Below are positions 17,284 to 37,509 of a stretch of 64,000 bases of DNA, piece by piece. The stretch is from Thauera carbonicopians. Its GTDB lineage: Bacteria; Pseudomonadota; Gammaproteobacteria; Burkholderiales; Rhodocyclaceae. The stretch covers positions 186,001 to 250,000 of the forward strand of contig NZ_JANUXN010000004.1 of NCBI RefSeq assembly GCF_025699485.1. The letters are read 5' to 3'. Each line of letters opens with the position of its first letter. Position 1 is the stretch's first letter. The notes beneath the pieces are model-generated. The model ran no database searches and had not been told where the DNA came from. It was given only the letters and a program-made list of their open reading frames with translations. The position numbers and the translations under genes were made by a program.

Positions 17284-17379
17284 GTGATACAGACGCCGGA
17301 CGGCGCGTTCGGTTCGCGGTCCGGTCGGCGTAGCAGTGAATGGGTTGAAGAATCGGCTGCGAGTTCATGCAGTGGCTGT

Positions 17380-17453
17380 GCGGGTGTAGCTCAATGGTAG
17401 AGCAGAAGCCTTCCAAGCTTATGACGAGGGTTCGATTCCCTTCACCCGCTCCA
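17380..17453 (+). tRNA. tRNA-Gly (UCC)
   Basis: 74-nt tRNA; acceptor GCGGGTG with CACCCGC, anticodon TCC in CTTCCAA, T-arm GGTTCGATTCC, encoded CCA. It is separated by 96 bases from tRNA-Tyr and 17 bases from tRNA-Thr, so all are probably processed from one precursor. Confidence 0.97.
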
Positions 17454-17470
17454 GATGTGCTGTTTTCGGC

Positions 17471-17545
<75 letters not shown>

Positions 17546-17647
17546 CTCATTTTCTGCCTGGCCTGGCGCGGCGGCCAAGATGACCGGAATCCGGTCTGAA
17601 TGGGCGCCGTTCTGGTTTTTCTGGTTCTGATTCTTAAGGATGGCGAT

Positions 17648-18838
<1,191 letters not shown>

Positions 18839-18859
18839 TACGCTCGCTGACCGATGCAA

Positions 18860-18883
18860 AGGCGCATCCTGATGGATGCGCCT
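18860..18883 (+). other. Perfect hairpin between tuf and tRNA-Trp
   Basis: AGGCGCATCC (18860-18869), loop TGAT, GGATGCGCCT (18874-18883): a 10-bp perfect stem 16 bases before tRNA-Trp. No T-run follows, so it is more likely an RNA-processing or mRNA-protecting structure than a terminator. Confidence 0.6.
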
Positions 18884-18898
18884 CGTAGTCTCTGCTGC

Positions 18899-18974
18899 AG
18901 GGGTATAGCTCAACTGGCAGAGCGTCGGTCTCCAAAACCGAAGGTTGGGGGTTCGATTCCCTCTGCCCCTGCCA
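18899..18974 (+). tRNA. tRNA-Trp (CCA)
   Basis: 76-nt tRNA; acceptor AGGGGTA with TGCCCCT (one G-T pair), anticodon CCA in TCTCCAAAA, T-arm GGTTCGATTCC, discriminator G and encoded CCA. Its place between tuf and secE is the usual betaproteobacterial arrangement. Confidence 0.97.
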
Positions 18975-18999
18975 CAATTTTTTCGGGTGGTTTTCCGCA

Positions 19000-19347
19000 A
19001 TGGCCGATAAGTTGAAGTTTGCGCTGGCTCTGGCTTTGCTGGCTGCCGGTGTTGTCGGCTTCTATCTGCTTTCCGAGCAGCCGCTCGTGCTTCGTGTGCT
19101 GTCCGTCCTGCTGGGCGTGGCCGCGGGCATCGCCGTGGCGTGGTTCTCCGCGCCGGGCCGCCGCTTCGTCGAGTTTGCGCGCGAGGCGGTCGTCGAGACG
19201 AAGAAGGTCGTCTGGCCGAGCCGCAAGGAAACGGTTCAGACCACGGGTCTCGTGTTCGCCTTCGTGGTCGTGATGGCGATCTTCCTGTGGCTGACCGACA
19301 AGAGCCTGGAATGGGTTCTGTACGATCTCGTTCTGGGTTGGAAGTGA
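19000..19347 (+). CDS. secE: Preprotein translocase subunit SecE
   Basis: 115 aa inner-membrane protein with three hydrophobic helices (about 5-23, 30-50 and 83-103). The conserved amphipathic segment and motif [18 protein letters not shown] precede the last helix, the part that clamps SecY. This is the three-helix form typical of proteobacteria. It is followed two bases later by nusG, the standard pair. Confidence 0.95.
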   Translation: MADKLKFALALALLAAGVVGFYLLSEQPLVLRVLSVLLGVAAGIAVAWFSAPGRRFVEFAREAVVETKKVVWPSRKETVQTTGLVFAFVVVMAIFLWLTDKSLEWVLYDLVLGWK

Positions 19348-19348
19348 T

Positions 19349-19882
19349 ATGACGAAGCGTTGGTACGTGGTTCATGCCTATTCCGGCTTCGAGAAGTCGG
19401 TGCAGCGGGCGCTGATCGAGCGCGTCAACCGCGCGGGCATGCAGGATTTCTTCGGCCAGATCCTGGTTCCGGTCGAAGAGGTCGTCGAGATGAAGGGCGG
19501 CCAGAAGAGCATCACCGAACGCAAGTTCTTCCCGGGCTACGTGCTCGTCGAGATGGAAATGAACGACGAGAGCTGGCACCTGGTGAAGTCTACGCCGAAG
19601 GTCACCGGCTTCGTCGGCGGCACGGCCAACAAGCCGGCGCCGATTTCCGACAAGGAAGTCGAGAAGATCATGCAGCAGATGCAGGACGGCGTCGACAAGC
19701 CGCGTCCCAAGGTGCTGTTCGAGATCGGCGAAGTCGTCCGCGTCAAGGAAGGCCCGTTCACCGACTTCCATGGTTCGGTGGAAGACGCCAACTACGAGAA
19801 GAGCAAGCTGCGCGTTTCCGTGACCATCTTCGGTCGCGCGACGCCAGTCGAACTGGATTTCACTCAGGTCGAGAAGACCTGA
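19349..19882 (+). CDS. nusG: Transcription termination/antitermination factor NusG
   Basis: 177 aa. The N-terminal NGN domain starts [17 protein letters not shown] and includes [10 protein letters not shown]; the C-terminal KOW domain contains [19 protein letters not shown]. It binds the RNA polymerase clamp and couples to Rho or to ribosomal protein S10. The start lies two bases after secE. A 10-bp hairpin overlaps its stop codon. Confidence 0.97.
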   Translation: MTKRWYVVHAYSGFEKSVQRALIERVNRAGMQDFFGQILVPVEEVVEMKGGQKSITERKFFPGYVLVEMEMNDESWHLVKSTPKVTGFVGGTANKPAPISDKEVEKIMQQMQDGVDKPRPKVLFEIGEVVRVKEGPFTDFHGSVEDANYEKSKLRVSVTIFGRATPVELDFTQVEKT

Positions 19883-19912
19883 GTGTCGAGCGGCAGGCCG
19901 TCTGGCCTGCCG
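19861..19912 (+). other. Two tandem hairpins at the nusG/rplK joint
   Basis: CACTCAGGTC (19861-19870)/GACCTGAGTG (19876-19885) spans the nusG stop with a 5-base loop; CGGCAGGCC (19891-19899)/GGCCTGCCG (19904-19912) follows with a GTCT loop. Neither has a T-run. They may mark mRNA processing or the L1 autoregulatory leader of rplKA. Confidence 0.55.
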
Positions 19913-20028
19913 TAGCCCGTTCACGGCCGTCTCGGGCAGATTGCCCAGGAGGCTTGGTAGACGGCAAGCAAGGCGAGGAGCGCCGGGTCTGACCGGTGCG
20001 CTAGCACTCAATACAGGAGCAAGCCGCA

Positions 20029-20460
20029 ATGGCAAAGAAAATCATTGGCTACATCAAGCTGCAGGTGCCGGCCGGCAAGGCCAACCCCAGCCCCCCGATC
20101 GGTCCGGCGCTGGGTCAGCGCGGCCTGAACATCATGGAATTCTGCAAGGCCTTCAACGCCAAGACCCAGGGTCTCGAGCCGGGCCTGCCGATTCCGGTGG
20201 TGATCACCGCGTTCGCCGACAAGTCCTTCACCTTCATCATGAAGACGCCGCCGGCGTCGGTGCTGATCAAGAAGGCTGCCGGCCTGCAGAAGGGCTCGGC
20301 GAAGCCGCATACCGACAAGGTCGGTTCGATCACCCGCGCCCAGGTCGAGGAAATCGCCAAGACCAAGCTGCCCGACCTCACCGCTGCCGATCTGGAAGGC
20401 GCCGTGCGCACGATCGCCGGCTCCGCCCGCAGCATGGGCATCACCGTGGAGGGCCTGTAA
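20029..20460 (+). CDS. rplK: 50S ribosomal protein L11
   Basis: 143 aa. It begins [20 protein letters not shown] and contains the proline-rich [19 protein letters not shown] region, whose equivalent binds thiopeptide antibiotics together with 23S rRNA; the C-terminal RNA-binding domain ends [11 protein letters not shown]. The ATG at 20029 has a caggagca site. It is followed two bases later by rplA. The 146-base leader contains the hairpins at the nusG joint. Confidence 0.98.
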   Translation: MAKKIIGYIKLQVPAGKANPSPPIGPALGQRGLNIMEFCKAFNAKTQGLEPGLPIPVVITAFADKSFTFIMKTPPASVLIKKAAGLQKGSAKPHTDKVGSITRAQVEEIAKTKLPDLTAADLEGAVRTIAGSARSMGITVEGL

Positions 20461-20462
20461 TC

Positions 20463-21161
20463 ATGGCGAAACTTTCCAAGCGAGTTCAGGCGCTGCGCGC
20501 CAAGGTCGATCGCAATCAGAGCTACCCGGTGGCTGATGCCCTGGCACTGGTCAAGGAATGCGCGACCGCCAAGTTCGACGAGTCGATCGACATCGCCGTG
20601 AACCTCGGCGTCGATGCACGCAAGTCCGACCAGGTCGTCCGTGGTTCGGTGGTGCTGCCCGCCGGTACCGGCAAGAGCGTCCGCGTCGCCGTGTTCGCCC
20701 AGGGCGACAAGGCCGAAGCCGCGCGCGCCGCGGGTGCCGAAGTCGTCGGTTTCGACGATCTGGCCGAGCAGGTCAAGGCCGGCAAGCTCGACTTCGACGT
20801 CTGCATCGCCACGCCGGACGCCATGCGCGTGGTCGGCCAGCTGGGCCAGATCCTCGGCCCGCGCGGCCTGATGCCGAACCCGAAGGTCGGCACCGTGACC
20901 ATGGACGTCGCCACCGCGGTCAAGAACGCCAAGGCCGGTCAGGTCCAGTACCGCACCGACAAGGCTGGCCTGGTGCACGCCACCATCGGCCGCGCCTCCT
21001 TCGGCGTCGAAGCGCTGCAGCAGAACCTGTCGGCCTTCGTCGACGCGCTGGTCAAGGCCAAGCCGGCCGCGGCCAAGGGTGTCTACCTGCGCCGCATCGC
21101 GGTTTCCAGCACCATGGGTGCCGGTGTCCGCGTCGATCCGGGCAGCGTCAACGCTGCTTGA
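20463..21161 (+). CDS. rplA: 50S ribosomal protein L1
   Basis: 232 aa L1-stalk protein, starting [18 protein letters not shown] and containing [15 protein letters not shown], the most conserved stretch of the family. In other bacteria L1 represses its own rplKA message. The ATG at 20463 lies two bases after the rplK stop, so translation is coupled. Confidence 0.98.
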   Translation: MAKLSKRVQALRAKVDRNQSYPVADALALVKECATAKFDESIDIAVNLGVDARKSDQVVRGSVVLPAGTGKSVRVAVFAQGDKAEAARAAGAEVVGFDDLAEQVKAGKLDFDVCIATPDAMRVVGQLGQILGPRGLMPNPKVGTVTMDVATAVKNAKAGQVQYRTDKAGLVHATIGRASFGVEALQQNLSAFVDALVKAKPAAAKGVYLRRIAVSSTMGAGVRVDPGSVNAA

Positions 21162-21421
21162 TGAACCTGTGCCGCCTCCGGGCGGCACGAACAGAACTTT
21201 GGGCCGTGCCGGTCTCCGGCACGGATCGTCAAAGACCGCAGGTGCGGGAGGCCGGGATCCGATTTCGGCCGAGCGTTTAATCGTCTCCGGACGGCCTGCG
21301 CAGATGGTGTGCCCAGAACAGGATTCTGGCTGCGATGCAGCCGCGCTCCTGATCCAGGTCGCCGTGGGTGCGAACCGTGTCTTTCCGGTTCGTGTGTTGA
21401 CTTGAAAAGGAGGAAAGACCT
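21162..21421 (+). promoter_or_regulatory. rplJL leader region with hairpins (candidate L10 leader RNA)
   Basis: The 260 bases hold no gene. Two perfect hairpins open it: GTGCCGCC/GGCGGCAC (21169-21188, loop TCCG) and CCGTGCCGG/CCGGCACGG (21204-21224). The latter part, before the strong aaaggaggaa ribosome site of rplJ, is long enough for the L10-L12 autoregulatory leader known in many bacteria; I cannot verify its kink-turn by eye. Confidence 0.5.
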
Positions 21422-21922
21422 GTGGGTCTCAATCTGGATGACAAGAAAGCCGTAGTGGCTGAGGTGTCGGCACAGGTGGCCAACGCCCAGACGATCGCGG
21501 TGGCCGAGTATCGCGGCGTCGAGGTGGGTGATCTCACCGTGCTGCGTGCAAAGGCTCGCGAAGCTGGCGTGTACCTGCGTGTGCTGAAGAACACCCTGGT
21601 CCGTCGCGCGATCGCCGGTACCCCGTTCGAGGGGCTGACCGATCAACTGACCGGCCCGCTGATCTATGGCATCTCGACCGATCCGGTCGCTGCTGCCAAG
21701 GTGCTGAACGATTTTGCCAAGGGCAACGACAAGCTGGTGCTGAAGGCCGGTTCCTACGCGGGCAAGACGCTCGACCAGGCCGGTGTGAAGGCGCTCGCCT
21801 CGATCCCGAGCCGCGAGGAACTGCTGTCGACCCTGCTGGGCGTCATGCAGGCGCCGGTGTCGGGCTTCGCCTGCGCCATGGCCGCACTCGCCAAGAAGCG
21901 CGAAGAAGAAACCGCTGCCTGA
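21422..21922 (+). CDS. rplJ: 50S ribosomal protein L10
   Basis: 166 aa, GTG start at 21422 after an excellent ribosome site (aaaggaggaa). It opens [18 protein letters not shown] and has KNTLVRRAI in the rRNA-binding part; the C-terminal helix ([15 protein letters not shown]) is where L12 dimers dock. In other bacteria the L10-L12 complex represses its own leader. Confidence 0.97.
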   Translation: MGLNLDDKKAVVAEVSAQVANAQTIAVAEYRGVEVGDLTVLRAKAREAGVYLRVLKNTLVRRAIAGTPFEGLTDQLTGPLIYGISTDPVAAAKVLNDFAKGNDKLVLKAGSYAGKTLDQAGVKALASIPSREELLSTLLGVMQAPVSGFACAMAALAKKREEETAA

Positions 21923-21988
21923 GCGCAGCCTTTCCTTCGCCTCGTTCGCACAAGCAAACTGAACATAATCGATTCTGGAGTTTTTGAA

Positions 21989-22363
21989 ATGGCAATCACC
22001 AAAGAAGACATCCTCGAAGCCGTTGGCGCGATGACCGTCATGGAACTGAACGACCTGGTCAAGGCGTTCGAAGAGAAGTTCGGCGTTTCCGCCGCCGCCA
22101 TGGCCGTGGCCGCCCCGGGTGCCGGCGCTGCCGCTCCGGCCGCTGAAGAGAAGACCGAGTTCGACGTCGTGCTGACCGCCGCCGGCGACAAGAAGGTCGA
22201 AGTCATCAAGGTCGTCCGCGCCGCCACCGGCCTGGGCCTGAAGGAAGCGAAGGACGTCGTCGACGGCGCGCCGAAGACCGTGAAGGAAGGCGCTTCGAAG
22301 GCCGACGCCGAAGCGCTGAAGAAGCAACTGGAAGACGCTGGCGCCAAGGTCGAGATCAAGTAA
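21989..22363 (+). CDS. rplL: 50S ribosomal protein L7/L12
   Basis: 124 aa stalk protein: an N-terminal dimerisation domain ([20 protein letters not shown]), an Ala/Pro-rich hinge, and the C-terminal domain with [20 protein letters not shown] that contacts translational GTPases. It is followed at 17 bases by a hairpin with a UUCG loop that separates ribosomal protein from RNA polymerase genes. Confidence 0.98.
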   Translation: MAITKEDILEAVGAMTVMELNDLVKAFEEKFGVSAAAMAVAAPGAGAAAPAAEEKTEFDVVLTAAGDKKVEVIKVVRAATGLGLKEAKDVVDGAPKTVKEGASKADAEALKKQLEDAGAKVEIK

Positions 22364-22380
22364 GACCCGGCTTTCCAGCG

Positions 22381-22408
22381 GGGCTGGCATTCTTCGGAAT
22401 GCCAGCCC
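22381..22408 (+). terminator. rplL-rpoB attenuator hairpin
   Basis: GGGCTGGCATTC (22381-22392) pairs perfectly with GAATGCCAGCCC (22397-22408) across a TTCG loop, then ttTcgtgcttt follows. The stem is 12 bp and very stable, but the T-run is broken, which suits a partial terminator that lowers rpoBC relative to rplJL, as in E. coli. Confidence 0.65.
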
Positions 22409-22554
22409 TTTCGTGCTTTGTGCCGAAGCTTGCGGGCGTCGCCGGCAGGCCAGGGACGAAGCCAGAGCAGAGCGTTTGCGGGCCGCATGGCGGCCAGGAT
22501 TGAAGCGGACGCTGTGTTCTGTTTTTAGATGTCAGCCCTCTAGCCGGAGCATCC

Positions 22555-26688
<4,134 letters not shown>

Positions 26689-26732
26689 GAACCGAGATTT
26701 CCAGCCAACAACCTGCCTGCGATTGAATCCCG

Positions 26733-26759
26733 GGGCCGCCGCACACGATGCGGCGGCCC
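26733..26759 (+). other. Perfect hairpin between rpoB and rpoC
   Basis: GGGCCGCCGCA (26733-26743) and TGCGGCGGCCC (26749-26759) form an 11-bp stem with a CACGA loop, 14 bases before the rpoC start. No T-run. It may be a processing site or hold the rpoC start region apart from upstream RNA. Confidence 0.6.
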
Positions 26760-26773
26760 GGATGGAGTGATAG

Positions 26774-30981
<4,208 letters not shown>

Positions 30982-30985
<4 letters not shown>

Positions 30986-31011
30986 CTTTTTCTGCCGTCT
31001 CGGACTAGAAT
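30982..31011 (+). promoter_or_regulatory. Promoter of the str operon (rpsL)
   Basis: TTGACT (30982-30987) overlaps the rpoC stop codon; TAGAAT (31006-31011) follows after 18 bases. The -10 lies in the loop of a small inverted repeat (CGGA 31001-31004 / TCCG 31011-31014) followed by ctcttttt, so rpoC 3'-end formation and rpsL initiation may share DNA. Confidence 0.7.
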
Positions 31012-31027
31012 CCGGCCTCTTTTTGTG

Positions 31028-31049
31028 GACCGACCAATCGTAGTCGGTC
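31028..31049 (+). promoter_or_regulatory. First stem-loop of the rpsL leader
   Basis: GACCGAC (31028-31034) and GTCGGTC (31043-31049) enclose the 8-base loop CAATCGTA. It would be the first structure in the transcript from the promoter above. The rplC leader has a similar stem-loop with loop CAATCGCA. Confidence 0.5.
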
Positions 31050-31067
31050 GCAGCCGGAATCATCCGC

Positions 31068-31102
31068 CCGAGGCGGCCCGTGGTGGGCTGCCTCGGTTTT
31101 TT
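31068..31102 (+). terminator. Terminator-like attenuator in the rpsL leader
   Basis: CCGAGGC (31068-31074) plus GCCC pairs with GGGC plus GCCTCGG (31090-31096), closed by a short loop, and is followed by six T (31097-31102). It lies between the rpsL promoter and its ATG (31119), so it can reduce or regulate str operon transcription. Confidence 0.7.
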
Positions 31103-31118
31103 GGGAAATTCTTAAGCT

Positions 31119-31496
31119 ATGCCAACAATCAATCAGCTTGTCCGCAAGCCGCGCCAGATGGAAGCTTCGAAGAGCAAGGTTCCGGCCCTGGAAGCTTGCC
31201 CGCAGAAGCGTGGTGTGTGCACCCGCGTCTATACCACGACCCCGAAGAAGCCGAACTCGGCGCTGCGTAAGGTCGCCAAGGTTCGCCTGACCAACGGTTT
31301 CGAGGTCATCTCGTACATCGGTGGTGAAGGCCACAACCTGCAGGAGCACTCCGTCGTGCTGATCCGTGGCGGCCGTGTGAAGGACTTGCCCGGTGTGCGC
31401 TACCACATCGTTCGCGGCTCCCTCGACTTGCAGGGCGTCAAGGATCGCAAGCAGTCGCGTTCCAAGTACGGCGCGAAGCGTCCGAAGAAAGCCTGA
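31119..31496 (+). CDS. rpsL: 30S ribosomal protein S12
   Basis: 125 aa decoding-centre protein. [18 protein letters not shown] and [13 protein letters not shown] carry the wild-type lysines (Lys43 and Lys88, counting Met) at the positions whose mutation gives streptomycin resistance. The start has only a weak ribosome site, and a terminator-like hairpin ends 16 bases upstream. First gene of the str operon. Confidence 0.98.
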   Translation: MPTINQLVRKPRQMEASKSKVPALEACPQKRGVCTRVYTTTPKKPNSALRKVAKVRLTNGFEVISYIGGEGHNLQEHSVVLIRGGRVKDLPGVRYHIVRGSLDLQGVKDRKQSRSKYGAKRPKKA

Positions 31497-31517
31497 TTGT
31501 TGGCCCAAGAAATTTAG

Positions 31518-32000
<483 letters not shown>

Positions 32001-32108
32001 TCCTCGTCAGTAGCGGTATCTCGGGCCCTGTACAGGGCTCGATTGTTTTCTAACGCAAGAAATTCGTTGATCGCGACCAGTGCGCGCATAACAGAAGGCA
32101 GGTAAAAC

Positions 32109-34208
32109 GTGGCTCGCAAGACTCCCATCGAGCGCTACCGCAATATCGGTATCTCCGCTCACATCGACGCCGGCAAGACGACTACGACCGAGCGCATCCT
32201 CTTCTACACCGGCGTGAGCCACAAGCTCGGCGAGGTGCATGACGGCGCGGCGACTACCGACTGGATGGCGCAGGAACAGGAGCGCGGCATCACGATCACC
32301 TCGGCGGCCGTGACCTGCTTCTGGAAGGGTATGGATCAGTCCTATCCCGAGCACCGCTTCAACATCATCGATACCCCGGGACACGTCGACTTCACCATCG
32401 AAGTCGAGCGCTCGATGCGCGTGCTGGACGGCGCCTGCATGGTCTACTGCGCGGTGGGTGGCGTTCAGCCCCAGTCGGAAACCGTGTGGCGCCAGGCGAC
32501 CAAGTACAAGGTGCCGCGTCTGGCCTTCGTGAACAAGATGGACCGCTCCGGCGCCAACTTCTTCAAGGTCGTCGACCAGATGAAGACCCGCCTGAAGGCG
32601 AATCCGGTGCCGGTCGTCGTGCCGATCGGTGCGGAAGATACCTTCAAGGGTGTCGTCGATCTGCTGAAGATGAAGGCGATCATCTGGGACGAAGCTTCCC
32701 AGGGCATGAAGTTCGAGTACGGCGAAATCCCGGCCGACATCGTCGGCGTGGCCGAAGAATGGCGCGCCAACATGGTCGAGGCGGCGGCTGAAGCGTCCGA
32801 AGAGCTGATGAACAAGTACCTCGAGGAAGGCGAGCTTTCCGAGGAAGAGGTCATCGCCGGTCTGCGCGCCCGTACCCTGGCCTGCGAGATCCAGCCGATG
32901 CTGTGCGGCACCGCGTTCAAGAACAAGGGCGTGCAGCGCATGCTCGACGCCGTGATCCAGTACCTGCCGTCGCCGGTCGACATTCCGCCGGTCGCCGGCG
33001 TCGATGACGACGAGAAGGAAGTCGTGCGCCATGCCCGGGACGACGAGAAGTTCTCGGCGCTGGCCTTCAAGTTGATGACCGACCCCTTCGTCGGCCAGCT
33101 GACCTTCATCCGCGTCTATTCGGGCGTGCTGGAGTCGGGTTCGACCGTGCTGAACTCGGTCAAGAACAAGAAGGAGCGCATCGGCCGCCTGCTGCAGATG
33201 CACGCCAACGACCGCGAGGAAATCAAGGAAGTGCTGGCGGGCGACATCGCCGCCGTGGTCGGCCTGAAGGACGTCACCACCGGCGAGACGCTGTGCGACG
33301 TTTCCGCGCCGGTGATCCTCGAGCGCATGGTCTTCCCGGATCCGGTGATCCACGTCGCCGTCGAGCCGAAGACCAAGGGCGATCAGGAAAAGATGGGCCT
33401 GGCCCTCAGCCGCTTGGCTGCCGAAGATCCGTCCTTCCGCGTGCGTACCGACGAGGAGTCGGGCCAGACCATCATCTCGGGCATGGGTGAGCTGCACCTC
33501 GAGATCATCGTCGACCGCATGAAGCGCGAATTCAACGTCGAAGCCAACGTCGGCGCACCGCAGGTCGCCTACCGCGAAACCATCCGCAAGGCTGCCAACG
33601 ACGTCGAAGGCAAGTTCGTCAAGCAGTCCGGCGGCCGCGGCCAGTACGGTCACGTCGTCATCAACCTCGAGCCGGCCGAACAGGGCAAGGGCTACGAGTT
33701 CGTCGATGCGGTCAAGGGCGGCGTGGTGCCGCGCGAGTACATCCCGGCGGTCGACAAGGGCATCCAGGAAACCCTCAACAACGGTATCCTCGCCGGCTTC
33801 CCGGTGGTCGATGTCAAGGTCACGCTGCACTTCGGTTCGTACCACGATGTGGACTCGAACGAAAATGCGTTCAAGATGGCCGGTTCGATGGCCTTCAAGG
33901 AAGCCATGCGCCGCGCCAGCCCGGTGCTGCTCGAGCCGATGATGGCGGTCGTGGTCGAGACCCCGGAAGACTACATGGGCAACGTCATGGGCGACCTGTC
34001 GGGCCGCCGTGGCATCGTCCAGGGCATGGACGACATCCCGGGCGGCATGAAGGAAATCAAGGCCGAGGTGCCGCTGGCCGAAATGTTCGGCTACGCTACC
34101 CAGCTGCGCTCGCTGACCCAGGGTCGCGCGACCTACTCGATGGAGTTCAAGCACTACGCCGAAGCTCCGAAGAGCGTTGCCGAAGCCGTCATCAGCAGCC
34201 GCAAGTAA
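32109..34208 (+). CDS. fusA: Elongation factor G
   Basis: 699 aa translocase GTPase, GTG start at 32109 after agaaggcaggt. G1 [15 protein letters not shown], the switch II region DTPGHVDFT and G4 NKMDR are present; domains II to V follow with [14 protein letters not shown] and GGRGQYGHV. Normal length. It is followed after 45 bases by the second tuf gene. Confidence 0.98.
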   Translation: MARKTPIERYRNIGISAHIDAGKTTTTERILFYTGVSHKLGEVHDGAATTDWMAQEQERGITITSAAVTCFWKGMDQSYPEHRFNIIDTPGHVDFTIEVERSMRVLDGACMVYCAVGGVQPQSETVWRQATKYKVPRLAFVNKMDRSGANFFKVVDQMKTRLKANPVPVVVPIGAEDTFKGVVDLLKMKAIIWDEASQGMKFEYGEIPADIVGVAEEWRANMVEAAAEASEELMNKYLEEGELSEEEVIAGLRARTLACEIQPMLCGTAFKNKGVQRMLDAVIQYLPSPVDIPPVAGVDDDEKEVVRHARDDEKFSALAFKLMTDPFVGQLTFIRVYSGVLESGSTVLNSVKNKKERIGRLLQMHANDREEIKEVLAGDIAAVVGLKDVTTGETLCDVSAPVILERMVFPDPVIHVAVEPKTKGDQEKMGLALSRLAAEDPSFRVRTDEESGQTIISGMGELHLEIIVDRMKREFNVEANVGAPQVAYRETIRKAANDVEGKFVKQSGGRGQYGHVVINLEPAEQGKGYEFVDAVKGGVVPREYIPAVDKGIQETLNNGILAGFPVVDVKVTLHFGSYHDVDSNENAFKMAGSMAFKEAMRRASPVLLEPMMAVVVETPEDYMGNVMGDLSGRRGIVQGMDDIPGGMKEIKAEVPLAEMFGYATQLRSLTQGRATYSMEFKHYAEAPKSVAEAVISSRK

Positions 34209-34253
34209 TCATTCACAGATTCACAGTAACGACAAACCAGAGGACTCACAGAC

Positions 34254-35444
<1,191 letters not shown>

Positions 35445-35454
35445 TACTCGTTGC

Positions 35455-35478
35455 GGGCGGAATCCCCTGATTCCGCCC
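35455..35478 (+). other. Hairpin between tuf copy 2 and rpsJ
   Basis: GGGCGGAATC (35455-35464) and GATTCCGCCC (35469-35478) form a perfect 10-bp stem with a CCCT loop. Downstream bases (ctcttttcgctcttt) are pyrimidine-rich but broken, so it may be a weak terminator ending the str unit. Confidence 0.55.
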
Positions 35479-35507
35479 AACGCTCTTTTCGCTCTTTAGG
35501 AAATACC

Positions 35508-35819
35508 ATGCAGAACCAGAAAATCCGCATCCGTCTGAAGGCATTCGACTATCGCCTGATCGACCAGTCGGCGCTCGAGATCGTCGATACCGCCAAGCGC
35601 ACCGGCGCCGTCGTTCGTGGCCCCGTACCGCTGCCGACCCGCATCGAGCGTTTCGACCTGCTGCGTTCGCCGCACGTCAACAAGGCTTCGCGCGACCAGA
35701 TGGAAATCCGTACGCATCAGCGCCTGATGGACATCATCGATCCGACCGACAAGACGGTCGACGCGCTGATGAAGCTGGACCTTCCGGCAGGTGTGGATGT
35801 CGAGATCAAGCTGCAGTAA
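35508..35819 (+). CDS. rpsJ: 30S ribosomal protein S10 / NusE
   Basis: 103 aa from ATG 35508 (taggaaatacc upstream). It begins [20 protein letters not shown] and has [18 protein letters not shown] and [10 protein letters not shown], all conserved. It has a second role as NusE in antitermination through NusG. An upstream in-frame ATG at 35451 falls in spacer DNA and is not used. A promoter follows it, so it may be joined to tuf more than to rplC. Confidence 0.97.
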   Translation: MQNQKIRIRLKAFDYRLIDQSALEIVDTAKRTGAVVRGPVPLPTRIERFDLLRSPHVNKASRDQMEIRTHQRLMDIIDPTDKTVDALMKLDLPAGVDVEIKLQ

Positions 35820-35830
35820 GCAATCCCTGC

Positions 35831-35860
35831 TTGCGAAAGTTTGGAACAGGCCGGTATAAT
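35831..35860 (+). promoter_or_regulatory. Promoter of rplC and the S10 operon
   Basis: TTGCGA (35831-35836), 18-base spacer, TATAAT (35855-35860), about 70 bases before rplC. The -10 is the loop of a perfect inverted repeat GGCCGG (35849-35854) / CCGGCC (35861-35866) followed by tttgtgcctttt, so promoter and terminator signals overlap. Confidence 0.72.
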
Positions 35861-35896
35861 CCGGCCTTTGTGCCTTTTGGCGCATTAATTGTGACC

Positions 35897-35916
35897 CCCG
35901 GTCAATCGCAACCGGG
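35897..35916 (+). promoter_or_regulatory. Stem-loop in the rplC leader
   Basis: CCCGGT (35897-35902) and ACCGGG (35911-35916) enclose the loop CAATCGCA, a few bases before the ribosome site aggag. The loop differs from that in the rpsL leader at one base. A protein- or rRNA-mimicking binding site for autoregulation is possible. Confidence 0.45.
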
Positions 35917-35931
35917 ATTCAGGAGAAAAAA

Positions 35932-36570
35932 ATGAGTCTAGGCCTTGTTGGACGCAAGGTCGGCATGACTCGCATTTTCGCCGAGGATGGCAGGTCCATC
36001 CCGGTGACGGTGCTTGACGTGTCGGATAATCGTGTGTCCCAGATCAAGACCTCTGAAACCGACGGTTATGCCGCGGTTCAGGTCGCTTATGGCAAGCGTC
36101 GCGCCAGCCGGATCACCAAGCCGGTGGCAGGCCACCTGGCCAAGGCGGGCGTCGAGCCCTGCCGTGGCATGAAGGAATTCCGCGTCGCCGAAGACCAGCT
36201 CGCAGGCTTCAATGCCGGCGACGTGATCAGCGCCGACCTGTTCCAGGTCGGGCAGAAGGTCGACGTGACCGGTGTGACGATCGGTAAGGGCTTCCAGGGC
36301 CCGATCAAGCGCCACAACTTCTCGTCCAACCGTGCTTCCCACGGTAACTCCATTTCGCACCGCTCGCCCGGTTCGATCGGTATGGCGCAGGATCCGGGTC
36401 GCGTGTTTCCGGGCAAGCGCATGGCCGGTCAGTACGGCAACGTCCAGCGCACGACCCAGGGTCTGGAGATCGTTCGTGTCGACGCCGAGCGCCAGTTGCT
36501 GCTGGTGAAGGGTGCTGTGCCCGGTTCGAAGGGTGGCGACGTCGTCGTCTGCCCGGCGGTCAAGGCTTGA
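35932..36570 (+). CDS. rplC: 50S ribosomal protein L3
   Basis: 212 aa starting [19 protein letters not shown], with the glutamine-methylation region and peptidyl-transferase loop in [20 protein letters not shown]. The ATG at 35932 has aggag upstream. It opens the S10 run L3-L4-L23-L2-S19-L22-S3-L16-L29-S17, in the standard order with rpsJ one promoter upstream. Confidence 0.98.
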   Translation: MSLGLVGRKVGMTRIFAEDGRSIPVTVLDVSDNRVSQIKTSETDGYAAVQVAYGKRRASRITKPVAGHLAKAGVEPCRGMKEFRVAEDQLAGFNAGDVISADLFQVGQKVDVTGVTIGKGFQGPIKRHNFSSNRASHGNSISHRSPGSIGMAQDPGRVFPGKRMAGQYGNVQRTTQGLEIVRVDAERQLLLVKGAVPGSKGGDVVVCPAVKA

Positions 36571-36580
36571 GGAGCGCGGA

Positions 36581-37201
36581 ATGGAACTGAAACTCTTGAA
36601 TGATCAGGGTCAGGCCGCGTCGACGCTGCAGGCGTCGGATGTGCTGTTTGGCCGTGATTACAACGAAGCGCTGGTGCACCAGGTCGTGACGGCCTATCTC
36701 GCCAATGCGCGTTCGGGTAATCGCAAGCAGAAGGGCCGCTCCGAGGTCGCCAAGTCGACCCGCAAACCCTTCCGCCAGAAAGGTACGGGCAATGCCCGCG
36801 CCGGTATGGCTTCGAGCCCGCTGTGGCGCGGAGGCGGCAAGGTCTTCCCGAATACGCCGGACGAAAACTTCAGCCAGAAGGTCAACCGCAAGATGTATCG
36901 CGCGGGTGTGGCTGCGATCCTGTCGCAACTGGCGCGTGAAGATCGCCTGGCGGTGGTCGACAGCTTCAGCGTCGAGGCGCCGAAGACCCGTCTGCTGTCT
37001 CAGAAGCTGAAGGGCATGGGCCTGGACTCCGTCCTGGTCATCACCGACGAAATCGACGAGAACCTGTTCCTGTCTTCGCGCAACCTGCACCAGGTGCTGG
37101 TGCTGTCGGTCAGCGAAGCGGATCCGGTGTCGCTGGTGCGTTTCCCGAAGGTGCTGGTCACCAAGGGTGCGCTGGCGAAGATGGAGGAAGCGTGGCAATG
37201 A
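36581..37201 (+). CDS. rplD: 50S ribosomal protein L4
   Basis: 206 aa from ATG 36581, with aggagcgcgg upstream; longer in-frame starts overlap rplC and are unlikely. The tunnel loop [20 protein letters not shown] is typical. In E. coli L4 represses the S10 operon. Its stop TGA overlaps the rplW start (ATGA). Confidence 0.97.
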   Translation: MELKLLNDQGQAASTLQASDVLFGRDYNEALVHQVVTAYLANARSGNRKQKGRSEVAKSTRKPFRQKGTGNARAGMASSPLWRGGGKVFPNTPDENFSQKVNRKMYRAGVAAILSQLAREDRLAVVDSFSVEAPKTRLLSQKLKGMGLDSVLVITDEIDENLFLSSRNLHQVLVLSVSEADPVSLVRFPKVLVTKGALAKMEEAWQ

Positions 37202-37503
37202 GCGCGATCAGTCAGGAACGTCTGCTGCAGGTGCTGCTCGCCCCGCAGATCTCCGAAAAGGCGACTTTCGTCGCCGACAAGAATGAGCAAGTGGTGTTCA
37301 AGGTCGCATCCGACGCCACCAAGCCCGAAGTGAAGGCGGCTGTCGAGTCGCTGTTCAAGGTCGAGGTCAAGTCCGTTCAGGTGCTGAACGTCAAGGGCAA
37401 GGCCAAGCGTTTCGGCAAGACCATGGGGCGCCGCAAGGACTGGAAGAAGGCTTTCGTCTGCCTGAAGCCCGGCCAGGAAATCAACTTCGCGGCCGGGGAG
37501 TAA
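37198..37503 (+). CDS. rplW: 50S ribosomal protein L23
   Basis: 101 aa from ATG 37198, which overlaps the rplD stop; a GTG at 37192 would add two residues. It contains [13 protein letters not shown] and [18 protein letters not shown], conserved in L23, which lines the exit tunnel and binds trigger factor and SRP. Seven bases to rplB imply coupling. Confidence 0.96.
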   Translation: MSAISQERLLQVLLAPQISEKATFVADKNEQVVFKVASDATKPEVKAAVESLFKVEVKSVQVLNVKGKAKRFGKTMGRRKDWKKAFVCLKPGQEINFAAGE

Positions 37504-37509
37504 TAGATC

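Noticed and set aside
14553-17333. 926-codon open frame opposite the indolepyruvate oxidoreductase
   Set aside because: It is antisense to a clear enzyme gene and runs through the tRNA-Tyr sequence, so it is a composition artefact.
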